Both the position numbers and the translations under genes were made by a program. The notes beneath the pieces are model-generated. The model ran no database searches. It had not been told where the DNA came from and saw only the letters and a list, made by a program, of their open reading frames with translations. Shown piece after piece: positions 14,429-21,924 of a stretch of 25,287 bases of DNA; position 1 is the first letter of the stretch, and each line of letters opens with the position of its first letter. This DNA is from Bacillota bacterium (GTDB lineage: Bacteria; Bacillota; UBA4882; UBA8346), in assembly GCA_023415835.1 (NCBI GenBank), contig JAEZJK010000094.1, positions 1 through 25,287 of the forward strand. The letters are read 5' to 3'.

Positions 14429-15706
14429 TTACTTGAGAAATCCTTCATACTGTCTCATCAATAGCTGCGCTTCAATCTGTTTCATAGTGTCAATAGCTAC
14501 CCCAACCGCAATTAATAGCGCCGTACCTCCAAATTGAACCTGTAATCCCTTAAATCCGGGGATAAAATTCATGAAATAAGGCAGTAATGAAACCAACGTC
14601 AAAAAGAGCGCTCCGGCTAGAGTAATTCTAGTGAGGACCCGATCTAAATATTCAGCGGTCGGTTTTCCCGGCCTGATTCCAGGTATAAACCCGCCATACT
14701 TTTTCATATTATTGGATACTTCCAGCGGGTTAAAAGTAACTGCCGTATAAAAATAGGTAAACACGAAAATCAACAAAGCATATAGGAATAAATATAAACC
14801 CCGTCCCGGATAAAACACGGCTAAAAACTTATACAGCCAATGTGTATGCGGTAGCCATTGCCCAAGGGTTGGTGGAAAAGCTAACAATGATGACGCAAAA
14901 ATAATTGGAATAACACCCGCTTGGTTAACCTTCATTGGCAAGAAAGTGGAGCCGCCTCCGTACATTTTACGCCCAACTACTCGTTTAGCATATTGAACCG
15001 GAATTTTCCGTTCGCCTTGAGTAACGAAAACTACTCCGGCCACAATAAATACTGCCATTACCAAGAAGATAATTATACCAATGAATGAAACTCCCACGCC
15101 TTTAGAGCCAATTGTACTCAAGGTCGCTATCGAGCTCGGGATGATCCGGGCAACGATACCGGCAAAGATCAACATTGAAATACCGTTACCAATACCACGT
15201 TCGGAAATCACTTCACCAAGCCACATTAAGAAAACGGAACCAGCAGTCAATGTCGATATAATTAAGACAAAGTCCCACGTGGTTGGATTCATTAGCGCTC
15301 CCCTTAATCCCAGCGCCATTGCCGTCCCTTGAATAAGGGCCAAAAGTACTGTACCATACCTGGTGTACTGTGAGATAACCTTGCGTCCTTCAGCTCCTTC
15401 TTTTGCCAAAGCTTCCAATTTAGGAATGACCATTGTCAAAAGATTCAAGATAATCGATGAAGTGATATAAGGGTTAACACTCATCGCAAAAACTGACATC
15501 TTCCGAAGGGCGCCACCAGCCATTAAATCTAATAAGCCAAAGAGATTGTTATCTCCGCCGAAGAGATCTGCTAAACGGCGTGGATCCCATGGTCCAGGAA
15601 CCGGTATATGGGTACCCAACCGGAAAATCCCCAATAAAACCAATGTCCAGATCATCTTTTTCCTTAAATCAGGAAGTTTAAAAGCGGTTATAATCGCTTC
15701 CAGCAA
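14429..15706 (-). CDS. secY: Protein translocase subunit SecY
   Basis: SecY forms the channel for protein export and membrane insertion. The 425-residue protein has about ten membrane helices, starts MLEAIITAFKLPDLRKKM, and carries FRLGTHIPVPG (28-38), the plug region LFGLLDLMAGGALRKMSVFA, and the cytoplasmic loop with VKVNQAGVIPIIFASS-type sequence and FNPLEVSNNMKKYGGFIPG. The start is TTG with GGAGGTGAT 4 bp upstream, and it follows rplO with no spacing at all. secY within the spc operon is universal. Confidence 0.98.
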   Translation of the reverse strand: MLEAIITAFKLPDLRKKMIWTLVLLGIFRLGTHIPVPGPWDPRRLADLFGGDNNLFGLLDLMAGGALRKMSVFAMSVNPYITSSIILNLLTMVIPKLEALAKEGAEGRKVISQYTRYGTVLLALIQGTAMALGLRGALMNPTTWDFVLIISTLTAGSVFLMWLGEVISERGIGNGISMLIFAGIVARIIPSSIATLSTIGSKGVGVSFIGIIIFLVMAVFIVAGVVFVTQGERKIPVQYAKRVVGRKMYGGGSTFLPMKVNQAGVIPIIFASSLLAFPPTLGQWLPHTHWLYKFLAVFYPGRGLYLFLYALLIFVFTYFYTAVTFNPLEVSNNMKKYGGFIPGIRPGKPTAEYLDRVLTRITLAGALFLTLVSLLPYFMNFIPGFKGLQVQFGGTALLIAVGVAIDTMKQIEAQLLMRQYEGFLK

Positions 15707-16147
15707 TTAAATCACCTCCGCTTTACCGCCAGCTTTTTCAATCTTATCAACTGCCGATTTACTAAATCCATTACTCTTAATAGTCAATTTTTTAGTAATT
15801 TTACCATTCCCCAAAATCTTGACCCCGTCCGCTAGCTTTTTGATAATACCCTTTTCTAGTAGAACTTCAGGTGTTACTTCGGTACCATTATCAAAAATGT
15901 TGAGCTTTTCTAAATTGACCTCAACTAATTCGCGCCTAAATTTATTAGTAAAACCGCGCTTTGGCAATCTACGTTGGAGCGGGGTCTGGCCGCCTTCAAA
16001 TGCCGGCCCTTTGCCCCCACCGGAGCGGGCTTTTTGACCCTTATGCCCTTTAGTAGAGGTTTTTCCCATTCCGGAGCCTATTCCCCGGCCAACACGCTTT
16101 GGAGCTTTTTTTGCCCCTTCAGCTGGTTGCAATTCATATAATTTCAT
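15707..16147 (-). CDS. rplO: 50S ribosomal protein L15
   Basis: L15 is a late-assembly protein that threads a long basic extension into 23S rRNA. The 146-residue protein begins MKLYELQPAEGAKKAPKRVG, has the glycine-rich GRGIGSGMGKTSTKGHKGQK and EGGQTPLQRRLPKRGFTN, and a globular C-terminus ending IEKAGGKAEVI. ATG start, 13 bp after rpmD. Its stop codon touches the secY start. Confidence 0.98.
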   Translation of the reverse strand: MKLYELQPAEGAKKAPKRVGRGIGSGMGKTSTKGHKGQKARSGGGKGPAFEGGQTPLQRRLPKRGFTNKFRRELVEVNLEKLNIFDNGTEVTPEVLLEKGIIKKLADGVKILGNGKITKKLTIKSNGFSKSAVDKIEKAGGKAEVI

Positions 16148-16160
16148 CAGAGGATACCCC

Positions 16161-16361
16161 CTACGCCTCTTTTACTTCTACTAAATGTTCGACCGATTTA
16201 ATCATGCCACGGATTGCCGGGTTATCCGGTTTCTCGATGGTTTGATATAATCTTTTAAACCCAAGAGCTTTGATTGTTTCCCTTTGAACTTGAGGACGGC
16301 CAATACCACTATGTTTCCATGTGATTTGGATCGTTTTACCGTCAGCTTTTTTTCTTGGCAT
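16161..16361 (-). CDS. rpmD: 50S ribosomal protein L30
   Basis: L30 is a small alpha-beta protein of the large subunit. The 66-residue sequence shows ITWKHSGIGRPQVQRETIKALGF-type core followed by NPAIRGMIKSVEHLVEV. It is a few residues longer at the N-terminus (MPRKKADGKT) than many bacterial L30 proteins, which are about 60. ATG start 12 bp after rpsE. Confidence 0.97.
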   Translation of the reverse strand: MPRKKADGKTIQITWKHSGIGRPQVQRETIKALGFKRLYQTIEKPDNPAIRGMIKSVEHLVEVKEA

Positions 16362-16373
16362 TAAATTCCCCTC

Positions 16374-16874
16374 CTAACCGAGGATCTCTTCTACAGTTTT
16401 ACCGCGGGTCGCAGCTACTTGATCGGCTCTTTTGAGGCTCTTTAATCCGGTAATCGTAGCATTAACCACATTAATGGCATTGGAAGAACCAAGTGATTTG
16501 GTTAAAATATCCCTAATCCCGGCGGATTCTAAAACTGCGCGGACAGCTCCACCCGCAATAACACCGGTTCCGGGCGCGGCTGGTTTCAGAAGGACTTTAC
16601 CAGCCCCGAAATTACCTTCAATTTGATGCGGAATAGTTGTACCTTTTACCGGGACTTCGATTAGATTTTTTTTGGCGTCTTCAATACCTTTACGAATGGC
16701 TTCTGGAACTTCAGCGGCTTTTCCAAGGCCGGTTCCAACATGGCCTTTTCCGTCGCCAACTACCACAAGCGCGCTGAAACTGAATCTTCTACCACCTTTA
16801 ACAACTTTAGCAACCCGGTTGATATGGACAACCTTTTCGGTCAATTCAAGTTGTGTCGGGTCGATGCGTTTCAT
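16374..16874 (-). CDS. rpsE: 30S ribosomal protein S5
   Basis: S5 contributes to decoding accuracy and mRNA unwinding at the entry tunnel. The 166-residue protein begins MKRIDPTQLELTEKVVHINR, contains KVVKGGRRFSFSALVVVGDG (24-43) and GHVGTGLGKAAEVPEAIRKG, then the C-terminal domain with APGTGVIAGGAVRAVLESAG and the SLGSSNAINVVNAT segment. ATG start, 17 bp after rplR. Confidence 0.98.
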   Translation of the reverse strand: MKRIDPTQLELTEKVVHINRVAKVVKGGRRFSFSALVVVGDGKGHVGTGLGKAAEVPEAIRKGIEDAKKNLIEVPVKGTTIPHQIEGNFGAGKVLLKPAAPGTGVIAGGAVRAVLESAGIRDILTKSLGSSNAINVVNATITGLKSLKRADQVAATRGKTVEEILG

Positions 16875-16891
16875 TTAAATTCACCCCTTGC

Positions 16892-17263
16892 CTAAAATTC
16901 CAGGCCGCTTTCTCTGGCGGCTTCTGCCAAGGCTTTTACCCGGCCATGATATATTTGACCACCCCGGTCAAAAACAACCTGTTTAATACCTTTTGCCATG
17001 GCTTTTTGGGCGATAGCAGAGCCAACTACCTTAGCTGCCTCAATGTTCCCACATTTACCCTTCAATTTTGATTTCAATTCAGGTTCAACAGTTGAAACCA
17101 CCATCAGGGTAATACCCTTTGTATCATCAATTAGTTGCGCATATATATGATGCAAACTGCGGAACACGCTTAACCTTGGACGTTCAGCAGTTCCGGAAAT
17201 CTTTTTACGTAAACGCACGTGACGCCGGATTCTAGCGGCACTACGGTCGGGTTTATGGAACAC
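16892..17263 (-). CDS. rplR: 50S ribosomal protein L18
   Basis: L18 binds 5S rRNA together with L5 and L25-type proteins. The protein has the basic N-terminus ARIRRHVRLRKKISGTAERP, then LSVFRSLHHIYAQLIDD, and the closing FDRGGQIYHGRVKALAEAAR. I placed the start at GTG 17261-17263 (123 residues), 8 bp after AAAGGAG; an upstream GTG three codons earlier overlaps that site. It lies 23 bp after rplF. Confidence 0.97.
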   Translation of the reverse strand: MFHKPDRSAARIRRHVRLRKKISGTAERPRLSVFRSLHHIYAQLIDDTKGITLMVVSTVEPELKSKLKGKCGNIEAAKVVGSAIAQKAMAKGIKQVVFDRGGQIYHGRVKALAEAARESGLEF

Positions 17264-17286
17264 TTCAGTCACTCCTTTCCCGAATC

Positions 17287-17826
17287 TTATTTCTTACCGG
17301 TTTTACCGGCTTTTCTTCGGATAACTTCGGACTCATATTTGATACCTTTGCCCTTATATGGCTCAGGTTCACGTACGGATCTGATTTCAGCAGCCATTTG
17401 ACCAACAACTTGTTTATCAATTCCTTTGACCACAATTTTGTTGGGAGCGGGAACTTCAAACTCAATTCCCGGTAATGGTTGAATCTCCACCGGATGTGAA
17501 TATCCGATTGTCAAAACCAAGTTTTTACCTTGTTTGGCTGCGCGATATCCTACTCCATTTATATCTAAAGCCTTTGAATAACCGTTAATAACACCGCCGA
17601 TCATATTCGAGACTAAAGTCCGAGTCAATCCGTGCAATGAACGGTGTTCCTTCTCGTCAGTCGGCCGTTCGACTGTAATTATACCATTATTCATTGATAC
17701 TTTCATGTCGGGATGCACAACTTGGTTTAATTCACCCTTGGGACCTTTTACCTTAACAGTATTTCCCAAAATATCAACTTGTACTCCCTGGGGTATGGCA
17801 ATAGGTTTACGTCCAATACGAGACAT
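17287..17826 (-). CDS. rplF: 50S ribosomal protein L6
   Basis: L6 sits by the sarcin-ricin loop and L7/L12 stalk base. The 179-residue protein has two repeated alpha-beta domains, begins MSRIGRKPIAIPQGVQVDIL and ends with the family signature EPYKGKGIKYESEVIRRKAG. The ATG at 17824-17826 has GGGGGTG 6 bp upstream; a TTG one codon earlier is less likely. A 145-bp spacer, unusual in this packed operon, separates it from rpsH. Confidence 0.98.
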   Translation of the reverse strand: MSRIGRKPIAIPQGVQVDILGNTVKVKGPKGELNQVVHPDMKVSMNNGIITVERPTDEKEHRSLHGLTRTLVSNMIGGVINGYSKALDINGVGYRAAKQGKNLVLTIGYSHPVEIQPLPGIEFEVPAPNKIVVKGIDKQVVGQMAAEIRSVREPEPYKGKGIKYESEVIRRKAGKTGKK

Positions 17827-17855
17827 CAATTACACCCCCGATCTTTTTCAATTGC

Positions 17856-17967
17856 CAGTTTACAGTCATCAGTCAAAGCTATTACGCTTATTGTGAACCA
17901 AAAACTATGACTGGTAAACTACCATCTTTGTACCTTAAATTGTTCATGATCATTGATCAGTGATAAA
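17856..17967. repeat. Heptamer words with an inverted repeat in the rpsH-rplF spacer (element 4)
   Basis: The plus strand carries CAGTTTA, CAGTCAT, CAGTCAA (17856-17876). AGTTTACAGTCA (17857-17868) is complementary to TGACTGGTAAACT (17908-17920) except for one bulged base, giving a 12-bp stem over a 39-nt loop. A second heptamer run follows: TTGTTCA, TGATCAT, TGATCAG, TGATAAA (17940-17967). Neither strand has a T-run after the stem, so it is not an intrinsic terminator. It occupies the largest spacer in the spc operon. Confidence 0.5.
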
Positions 17968-17971
17968 TATT

Positions 17972-18367
17972 TTACCATAAATAGCAGATAACTTCACCGC
18001 CGACCCCTTCAACCCGGGCCTTACGATCGGTCATAATTCCCTTTGAAGTTGATAATACGGCAATCCCTAAACCGCCTAAAACTTTAGGGATCTCATGTTT
18101 TTGAGCATAAACCCGCAAACCGGGTTTGCTGATTCGTTTAATTCCTGATATTGCATTTTCTTTGCCGACATATTTCAAATGAATGCGGATCGTACCTTGT
18201 TTGCCATCATCAACAAACTCTTGATCTTGAATATAGCCTTCTTCTTTCAGAATCTTAGCCAATTCTTGTTTTATTTTCGAAAAAGGGACTTCAACCGCTT
18301 TATCTCTAGCGGTAGTCGCATTTCGAATCCGAGTTAACATATCGGCAATTGGGTCAGTCATAACCAT
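17972..18367 (-). CDS. rpsH: 30S ribosomal protein S8
   Basis: S8 binds the central domain of 16S rRNA and, in E. coli, represses the spc operon. The 131-residue protein begins MVMTDPIADMLTRIRNATTA and carries the C-terminal RNA-binding stretch KVLGGLGIAVLSTSKGIMTD and GVGGEVICYLW. ATG start. It follows rpsN by 74 bp containing a small hairpin (18397-18423). Confidence 0.98.
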   Translation of the reverse strand: MVMTDPIADMLTRIRNATTARDKAVEVPFSKIKQELAKILKEEGYIQDQEFVDDGKQGTIRIHLKYVGKENAISGIKRISKPGLRVYAQKHEIPKVLGGLGIAVLSTSKGIMTDRKARVEGVGGEVICYLW

Positions 18368-18396
18368 TTAAAGAAAACCTCCCTTCATAAACGGAG

Positions 18397-18423
18397 ACTC
18401 AGCAACACAAGCTAAAGCTGAGT
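18397..18423. other. Small perfect stem-loop between rpsN and rpsH
   Basis: ACTCAGC (18397-18403) pairs perfectly with GCTGAGT (18417-18423) over a 13-nt loop. There is no T-run, so it is not a classical terminator; it could be an RNA processing or protein-binding site in the leader of rpsH. Chance occurrence is possible. Confidence 0.35.
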
Positions 18424-18441
18424 TAAGATTAATCAGAAAAA

Positions 18442-18627
18442 TTACCAACTAGCTTTAGTTATGCCCGGAAGCTCACCACGGTGGGCTAATTTACGGAAGC
18501 AGATACGGCACATTCCAAATTTACGCATATAGGCATGAGGCCGGCCACATATTTGACAGCGGTTATGCCTACGGACTGTAAATTTAGGAGTGCGTTTCGA
18601 TCTGATAACCATCGAAGTCTTCGCCAT
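18442..18627 (-). CDS. rpsN: 30S ribosomal protein S14 type Z (zinc-binding)
   Basis: S14 is a late-assembly protein of the small-subunit head. The 61-residue short form has two CxxC pairs: C24-C27 (RCQICG) and C40-C43 (MCRICF), the zinc-containing type common in Firmicutes and Actinobacteria. It ends with the family RGELPGITKASW. ATG start 18 bp after rplE. Confidence 0.98.
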   Translation of the reverse strand: MAKTSMVIRSKRTPKFTVRRHNRCQICGRPHAYMRKFGMCRICFRKLAHRGELPGITKASW

Positions 18628-18645
18628 GTTTAACCCTCCTTTTGG

Positions 18646-19185
18646 TTAAGCCCTAAAGGGCATTCCCATTAACTTCAAAAGTTCCAAAGCTTCTTCATCG
18701 TTCTTTGCAGAGGTTACGATCACAATATCCATTCCTCGTAATTTATCTACTTTATCATAATTGATCTCAGGGAATATCAATTGATCGCGAACTCCCAGCG
18801 TATAATTGCCCCGGCCGTCGAAAGATTTCGAAGATGTCCCTCTAAAATCCCGAATTCTCGGCAAAGCAATATTAAACAACTTATCAAGGAAATAATACAT
18901 TCTTTCGCCCCTAAGGGTTACTTTACAACCAATCGGCATACCGGCCCTAACCTTAAAAGCGGCAATCGACTTTTTCGCTTTGGTCACTACCGGTTTCTGA
19001 CCGGAAATCGTAGTAAGATCATTGACAGCCGAATCAATCGCTTTTGCATCTTGAGTAGCTTCGCCAACTCCCATGTTAATGATTACTTTCTTAATCTCCG
19101 GGATCTGCATCACATTAGTATATCCAAATCGACTTTTTAAACCGGGTAATACTTCTTTTAGGTATTTCTGTTTAAGCCGCGACAC
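18646..19185 (-). CDS. rplE: 50S ribosomal protein L5
   Basis: L5 carries 5S rRNA into the central protuberance and contacts the P-site tRNA. The 179-residue protein starts at GTG 19183-19185, 8 bp after GGAGG; the frame runs three codons further upstream to a GTG that overlaps the binding site. Motifs are IPEIKKVIINMGVGEA, QKPVVTKAKKSIAAFKVR, GCKVTLRGERMYYFLDKL and the closing GMDIVIVTSAKNDEEALELL. Length equals the B. subtilis protein. Confidence 0.97.
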   Translation of the reverse strand: MSRLKQKYLKEVLPGLKSRFGYTNVMQIPEIKKVIINMGVGEATQDAKAIDSAVNDLTTISGQKPVVTKAKKSIAAFKVRAGMPIGCKVTLRGERMYYFLDKLFNIALPRIRDFRGTSSKSFDGRGNYTLGVRDQLIFPEINYDKVDKLRGMDIVIVTSAKNDEEALELLKLMGMPFRA

Positions 19186-19206
19186 TGGTCGCACCTCCCT
19201 CCATTA

Positions 19207-19527
19207 CTAATCCAAAGTCTTGCCGCAATTACGGCAGATTCTAACGACAGCGCCATCAACCGCACGTTCTCTGCGTAATCTAGACGGTTGACTACAACCG
19301 GAACAAACCACCATTACTTTTGAGGCATTTAGCGGTAAAGCTTTATCCACTACTCCGCCCTGAGGGTTAGCCTTAGTAGGTTTGGCATGTTTCTTAGCCA
19401 AATTCAAACCTTCCACGATAATAGTTTCAGCATCCGGTATGACTTTTTGAACTTTACCGCGGCGGCTTTTATTTTTACCTGAAATAACTACAACTTCATC
19501 GCCTTTTTTCAAATTGCGGACTGACAT
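19207..19527 (-). CDS. rplX: 50S ribosomal protein L24
   Basis: L24 nucleates assembly of the 5' region of 23S rRNA. The 106-residue protein has the KOW motif KKGDEVVVISGKNKSRRGKV (7-26) and EGLNLAKKHAKPTKANPQGG (39-58). The C-terminal part carries two CxxC pairs, C75-C78 and C98-C101, suggestive of a zinc ribbon, as in many clostridial L24 proteins. ATG start 20 bp after rplN. Confidence 0.98.
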   Translation of the reverse strand: MSVRNLKKGDEVVVISGKNKSRRGKVQKVIPDAETIIVEGLNLAKKHAKPTKANPQGGVVDKALPLNASKVMVVCSGCSQPSRLRRERAVDGAVVRICRNCGKTLD

Positions 19528-19547
19528 CTAAATCCTCCTCTCGGGCC

Positions 19548-19943
19548 TTACAAAACTTCAGGGGCTAAAGATACAATTTTCATAAAATTTTTGTCGCGAA
19601 GTTCACGAGCAACCGGCCCAAAGATACGTGTCCCTCTGGGATTCATTTGTTCATTTAAAATTACAGCGGCGTTATCATCGAACCGGATATAAGAACCATC
19701 CGGCCTTTTAGTTTCTTTAGTGGTACGGACCACTACCGCTTTAACGACATCTCCCTTTTTAACTCCAGCAGCTCCGGTACCTTTCTTGGCAGCAGAGGGA
19801 GGTAGTGCGTCTTTAACAACCGCAACAATCAAATCCCCAACCCTGGCATACCGCTTTTTAGAGCCGCCTAAAACCTTGATACACATAACTCGTTTCGCTC
19901 CGGAGTTGTCAGCGACATTTAAATAGGTTTGCGTTTGAACCAC
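19548..19943 (-). CDS. rplN: 50S ribosomal protein L14 with internal insertion
   Basis: L14 forms an inter-subunit bridge with 16S helix 14 and pairs with L19. The sequence is otherwise canonical: QTQTYLNVADNSGAKRVMCI, GGSKKRYARVGDLIV, KKGDVVKAVVVRT, RPDGSYIRFDDNAAV and GTRIFGPVARELR. It has 131 residues instead of about 122; the extra nine fall in the loop after KDALP (residues 45-49), which reads PSAAKKGTGAAG before VKKGD. Ends match family ends, so it is not a start or stop artefact. GTG start, GGAGGT 7 bp upstream. Confidence 0.97.
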   Translation of the reverse strand: MVQTQTYLNVADNSGAKRVMCIKVLGGSKKRYARVGDLIVAVVKDALPPSAAKKGTGAAGVKKGDVVKAVVVRTTKETKRPDGSYIRFDDNAAVILNEQMNPRGTRIFGPVARELRDKNFMKIVSLAPEVL

Positions 19944-19966
19944 GGCCGGTACCTCCTTTCACGAAA

Positions 19967-20224
19967 TTATTTTGCTTTTTCAATGATATTGACCACACGC
20001 CATCTCTTATCCTTACTGAGAGGGCGAGTCTCCATTACCTTTACTTTGTCCCCGACTTTACATTCATTAGCCTCATCATGCGCTTTAATTTTACTGGTGA
20101 GTTTTACAATTCGGCCATAAAGCGGGTGTCTGACCAGTCGTTGAACAGCAACTACCACTGTCTTTTCCATTTTGTCACTAACGACCATACCGATCCGTGT
20201 TTTACGAAGTGCACGATCACTCAT
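19967..20224 (-). CDS. rpsQ: 30S ribosomal protein S17
   Basis: S17 is an OB-fold primary binder of the 5' domain of 16S rRNA. The 85-residue protein begins MSDRALRKTRIGMVVSDKME and has KTVVVAVQRLVRHPLYGRIV and VGDKVKVMETRPLSKDKRWR. The ATG at 20222-20224 has AAGGAGG 7 bp upstream; the open frame continues seven codons upstream without family sequence. Confidence 0.98.
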   Translation of the reverse strand: MSDRALRKTRIGMVVSDKMEKTVVVAVQRLVRHPLYGRIVKLTSKIKAHDEANECKVGDKVKVMETRPLSKDKRWRVVNIIEKAK

Positions 20225-20253
20225 TACAAATCCTCCTTCTGGCACCGGTCAAA

Positions 20254-20457
20254 TCAAGCCTGACCCGCTTTGAGTTCTTGTTCATGCAGAACTGTTTTAA
20301 TACGAGCGATGTTTTTACGGACATCTTTTACTCGCATAGGATTATCCAATTGTCCGGTAGCAAGTTGAAAGCGTAAATTGAATAACTCTTCTTTAAGGCT
20401 GACCAATTTTTTTTGTAACTCATCATTAGTCATTTCTCGGACTTCTTTACTTTTCAT
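20254..20457 (-). CDS. rpmC: 50S ribosomal protein L29
   Basis: L29 is a helical-hairpin protein near the tunnel exit, where it helps dock the signal recognition particle and trigger factor. The 67-residue protein begins MKSKEVREMTNDELQKKLVS and contains LKEELFNLRFQLATGQLDNP and VRKNIARIKTVLHEQE. The ATG at 20455-20457 lies 6 bp after GGAG and within the end of rplP (11-bp overlap), so it is probably coupled. A GTG four codons upstream is the alternative. Confidence 0.97.
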   Translation of the reverse strand: MKSKEVREMTNDELQKKLVSLKEELFNLRFQLATGQLDNPMRVKDVRKNIARIKTVLHEQELKAGQA

Positions 20458-20881
20458 GGACTTCTCCACCCGCTTCCTCTCGTTTTATAAACTTGCATTT
20501 GATCGGAAGTTTATGAGCAGCCAGACGAATAGCTTCTTGGGCTATCTCTTCCTCGACTCCAGTAATCTCAAATAAAATCCGTCCCGGTTTAACCACAGCC
20601 ACCCAGTGTTCCGGAGATCCTTTTCCACTACCCATACGGGTCTCCGCCGGTTTGGCAGTTACTGATTTGTCAGGGAAAATTTTAATCCATACTTTACCGC
20701 CTCTTTTCATGTACCTGGTTAAGGCGATACGAGCGGCTTCAATTTGAACATTGGTAATCCAGCCAGGTTCCATTGCCTGTAGACCGTAATCACCTTGGTT
20801 CAATTGTGAACCCTTAATTGCTTTGCCTTTCATCCGGCCCCGATGCAATTTTCGGTATTTAACGCGTTTTGGTACTAACAT
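20447..20881 (-). CDS. rplP: 50S ribosomal protein L16
   Basis: L16 organises tRNA-binding elements of the large subunit and 23S helix architecture near the A site. The 144-residue protein begins MLVPKRVKYRKLHRGRMKGK and contains GDYGLQAMEPGWITNVQIEA, GKVWIKIFPDKSVTAKPAE and RMGSGKGSPEHWVAVVKPG. The frame remains open for 42 codons upstream inside rpsC, but GGAGGAG 6 bp before the ATG at 20879-20881 fixes the start. It begins 1 bp after the rpsC stop. Confidence 0.98.
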   Translation of the reverse strand: MLVPKRVKYRKLHRGRMKGKAIKGSQLNQGDYGLQAMEPGWITNVQIEAARIALTRYMKRGGKVWIKIFPDKSVTAKPAETRMGSGKGSPEHWVAVVKPGRILFEITGVEEEIAQEAIRLAAHKLPIKCKFIKREEAGGEVHEK

Positions 20882-20882
20882 A

Positions 20883-21551
20883 TCAAACTCCTCCTTCAGC
20901 TTTCGCTTTAACCCGTTTCTTAGCCGGGAGGATTTCACCTTTGTAAATCCATACTTTGATGCCAATCTTACCGTAAGTCGTATTGGCTTCGGCAAAACCA
21001 TAATCAATATCTGCCCTTAAGGTGTGAAGCGGTACTTTCCCTTCACTGTAACCTTCAGTCCTGGCAATTTCGGCGCCCATCAGGCGTCCGCTGCAAGAAA
21101 CCTTGACCCCTTGAGCCCCTAATTTCATTGCCCGGCCAATCGCTTGTTTCATAGTGCGCCGGAATGAAACCCGCCGTTCCAATTGAAATGCAATGTTTTC
21201 CGCTACCAATTGGGCGTTTAGTTCCGGAACTTTGACTTCAGCGATATTTAGCTGAACTTGTTTACCGGAAAATTTTTCGATTTCTTTTCTGATTACATCG
21301 ACTTCAGTACCTTGCCGGCCAATTACCATTCCGGGCCGGGCGGTATGAATTGTAACCTTAAGCCGGTTAGCGGCCCGTTCGATTTCGATTTTAGCAACTC
21401 CCGAAGCGTAAAGACGTTTCTTAACAAAGTTCCGGATTTTAACGTCTTCCAGGATTAGGTTGGCATAATCTCGCTTCTTAGCAAACCAGCGGCCGTCCCA
21501 ATCCTTAATAATTCCAACTCGTAATCCGATGGGATGGACTTTCTGACCCAT
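20883..21551 (-). CDS. rpsC: 30S ribosomal protein S3
   Basis: S3 forms part of the mRNA entry tunnel and helicase. The 222-residue protein begins MGQKVHPIGLRVGIIKDWDG, has a KH domain with the GxxG loop in ARPGMVIGRQGTEVD (about 71-85), and the C-terminal domain with FRRTMKQAIGRAMKLGAQGV and GRLMGAEIARTEGYSEGKVP. A basic tail follows. ATG start, 1 bp after rplV. Confidence 0.98.
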   Translation of the reverse strand: MGQKVHPIGLRVGIIKDWDGRWFAKKRDYANLILEDVKIRNFVKKRLYASGVAKIEIERAANRLKVTIHTARPGMVIGRQGTEVDVIRKEIEKFSGKQVQLNIAEVKVPELNAQLVAENIAFQLERRVSFRRTMKQAIGRAMKLGAQGVKVSCSGRLMGAEIARTEGYSEGKVPLHTLRADIDYGFAEANTTYGKIGIKVWIYKGEILPAKKRVKAKAEGGV

Positions 21552-21552
21552 A

Positions 21553-21891
21553 TTAGCCCTCCTTCTCCGCCACTACAATCGTAATATGGCTGGTTCGTTT
21601 GTGAATCGCCGAAGCGCGGCCTTGAGCCCTAGGCATAAACCTTTTCATGGTTGGCCCTTGATCGACATATGCTTCAGAAACGTACAAGCGTTCCCGGTTC
21701 ATTTTATGATTGTTTTCAGCATTGGCAACTGCCGAATTTAATACTTTTCCAATGATTTCTGCTGCAAATCTAGGTGTAAACTTCAAAATGGTTTGCGCAT
21801 CGCCCACCTTTTTCCCGCGAATCATATCGATTACTTGCCGGGCTTTTCGGGGAGCTATCCGCGTAAAACGAACTACTGCTTTAGCATCCAA
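21553..21891 (-). CDS. rplV: 50S ribosomal protein L22
   Basis: L22 extends a beta hairpin to the constriction of the nascent-peptide tunnel. The 112-residue protein shows VRFTRIAPRKARQVIDMIRG (residues 7-26), SAVANAENNHKMNRERLYVS and FMPRAQGRASAIHKRTSHIT, the last forming the tunnel hairpin. The start is TTG with GGAGGG 7 bp upstream; an ATG two bases on is out of frame. It follows rpsS by 33 bp. Confidence 0.97.
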   Translation of the reverse strand: MDAKAVVRFTRIAPRKARQVIDMIRGKKVGDAQTILKFTPRFAAEIIGKVLNSAVANAENNHKMNRERLYVSEAYVDQGPTMKRFMPRAQGRASAIHKRTSHITIVVAEKEG

Positions 21892-21924
21892 AATATATCC
21901 CTCCTACAAAATCGAGGTAGTAAA

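Noticed and set aside
17856..17920. Hairpin as an S8 operator of the E. coli type
   Set aside because: It lies after rpsH rather than within rplE-type target sequence, and the arms are built of heptamer words without the S8-site core I would expect.
18781..19140. 119-codon plus-strand frame opposite rplE
   Set aside because: Antisense to a canonical L5 gene, with no plausible binding site and no domain.
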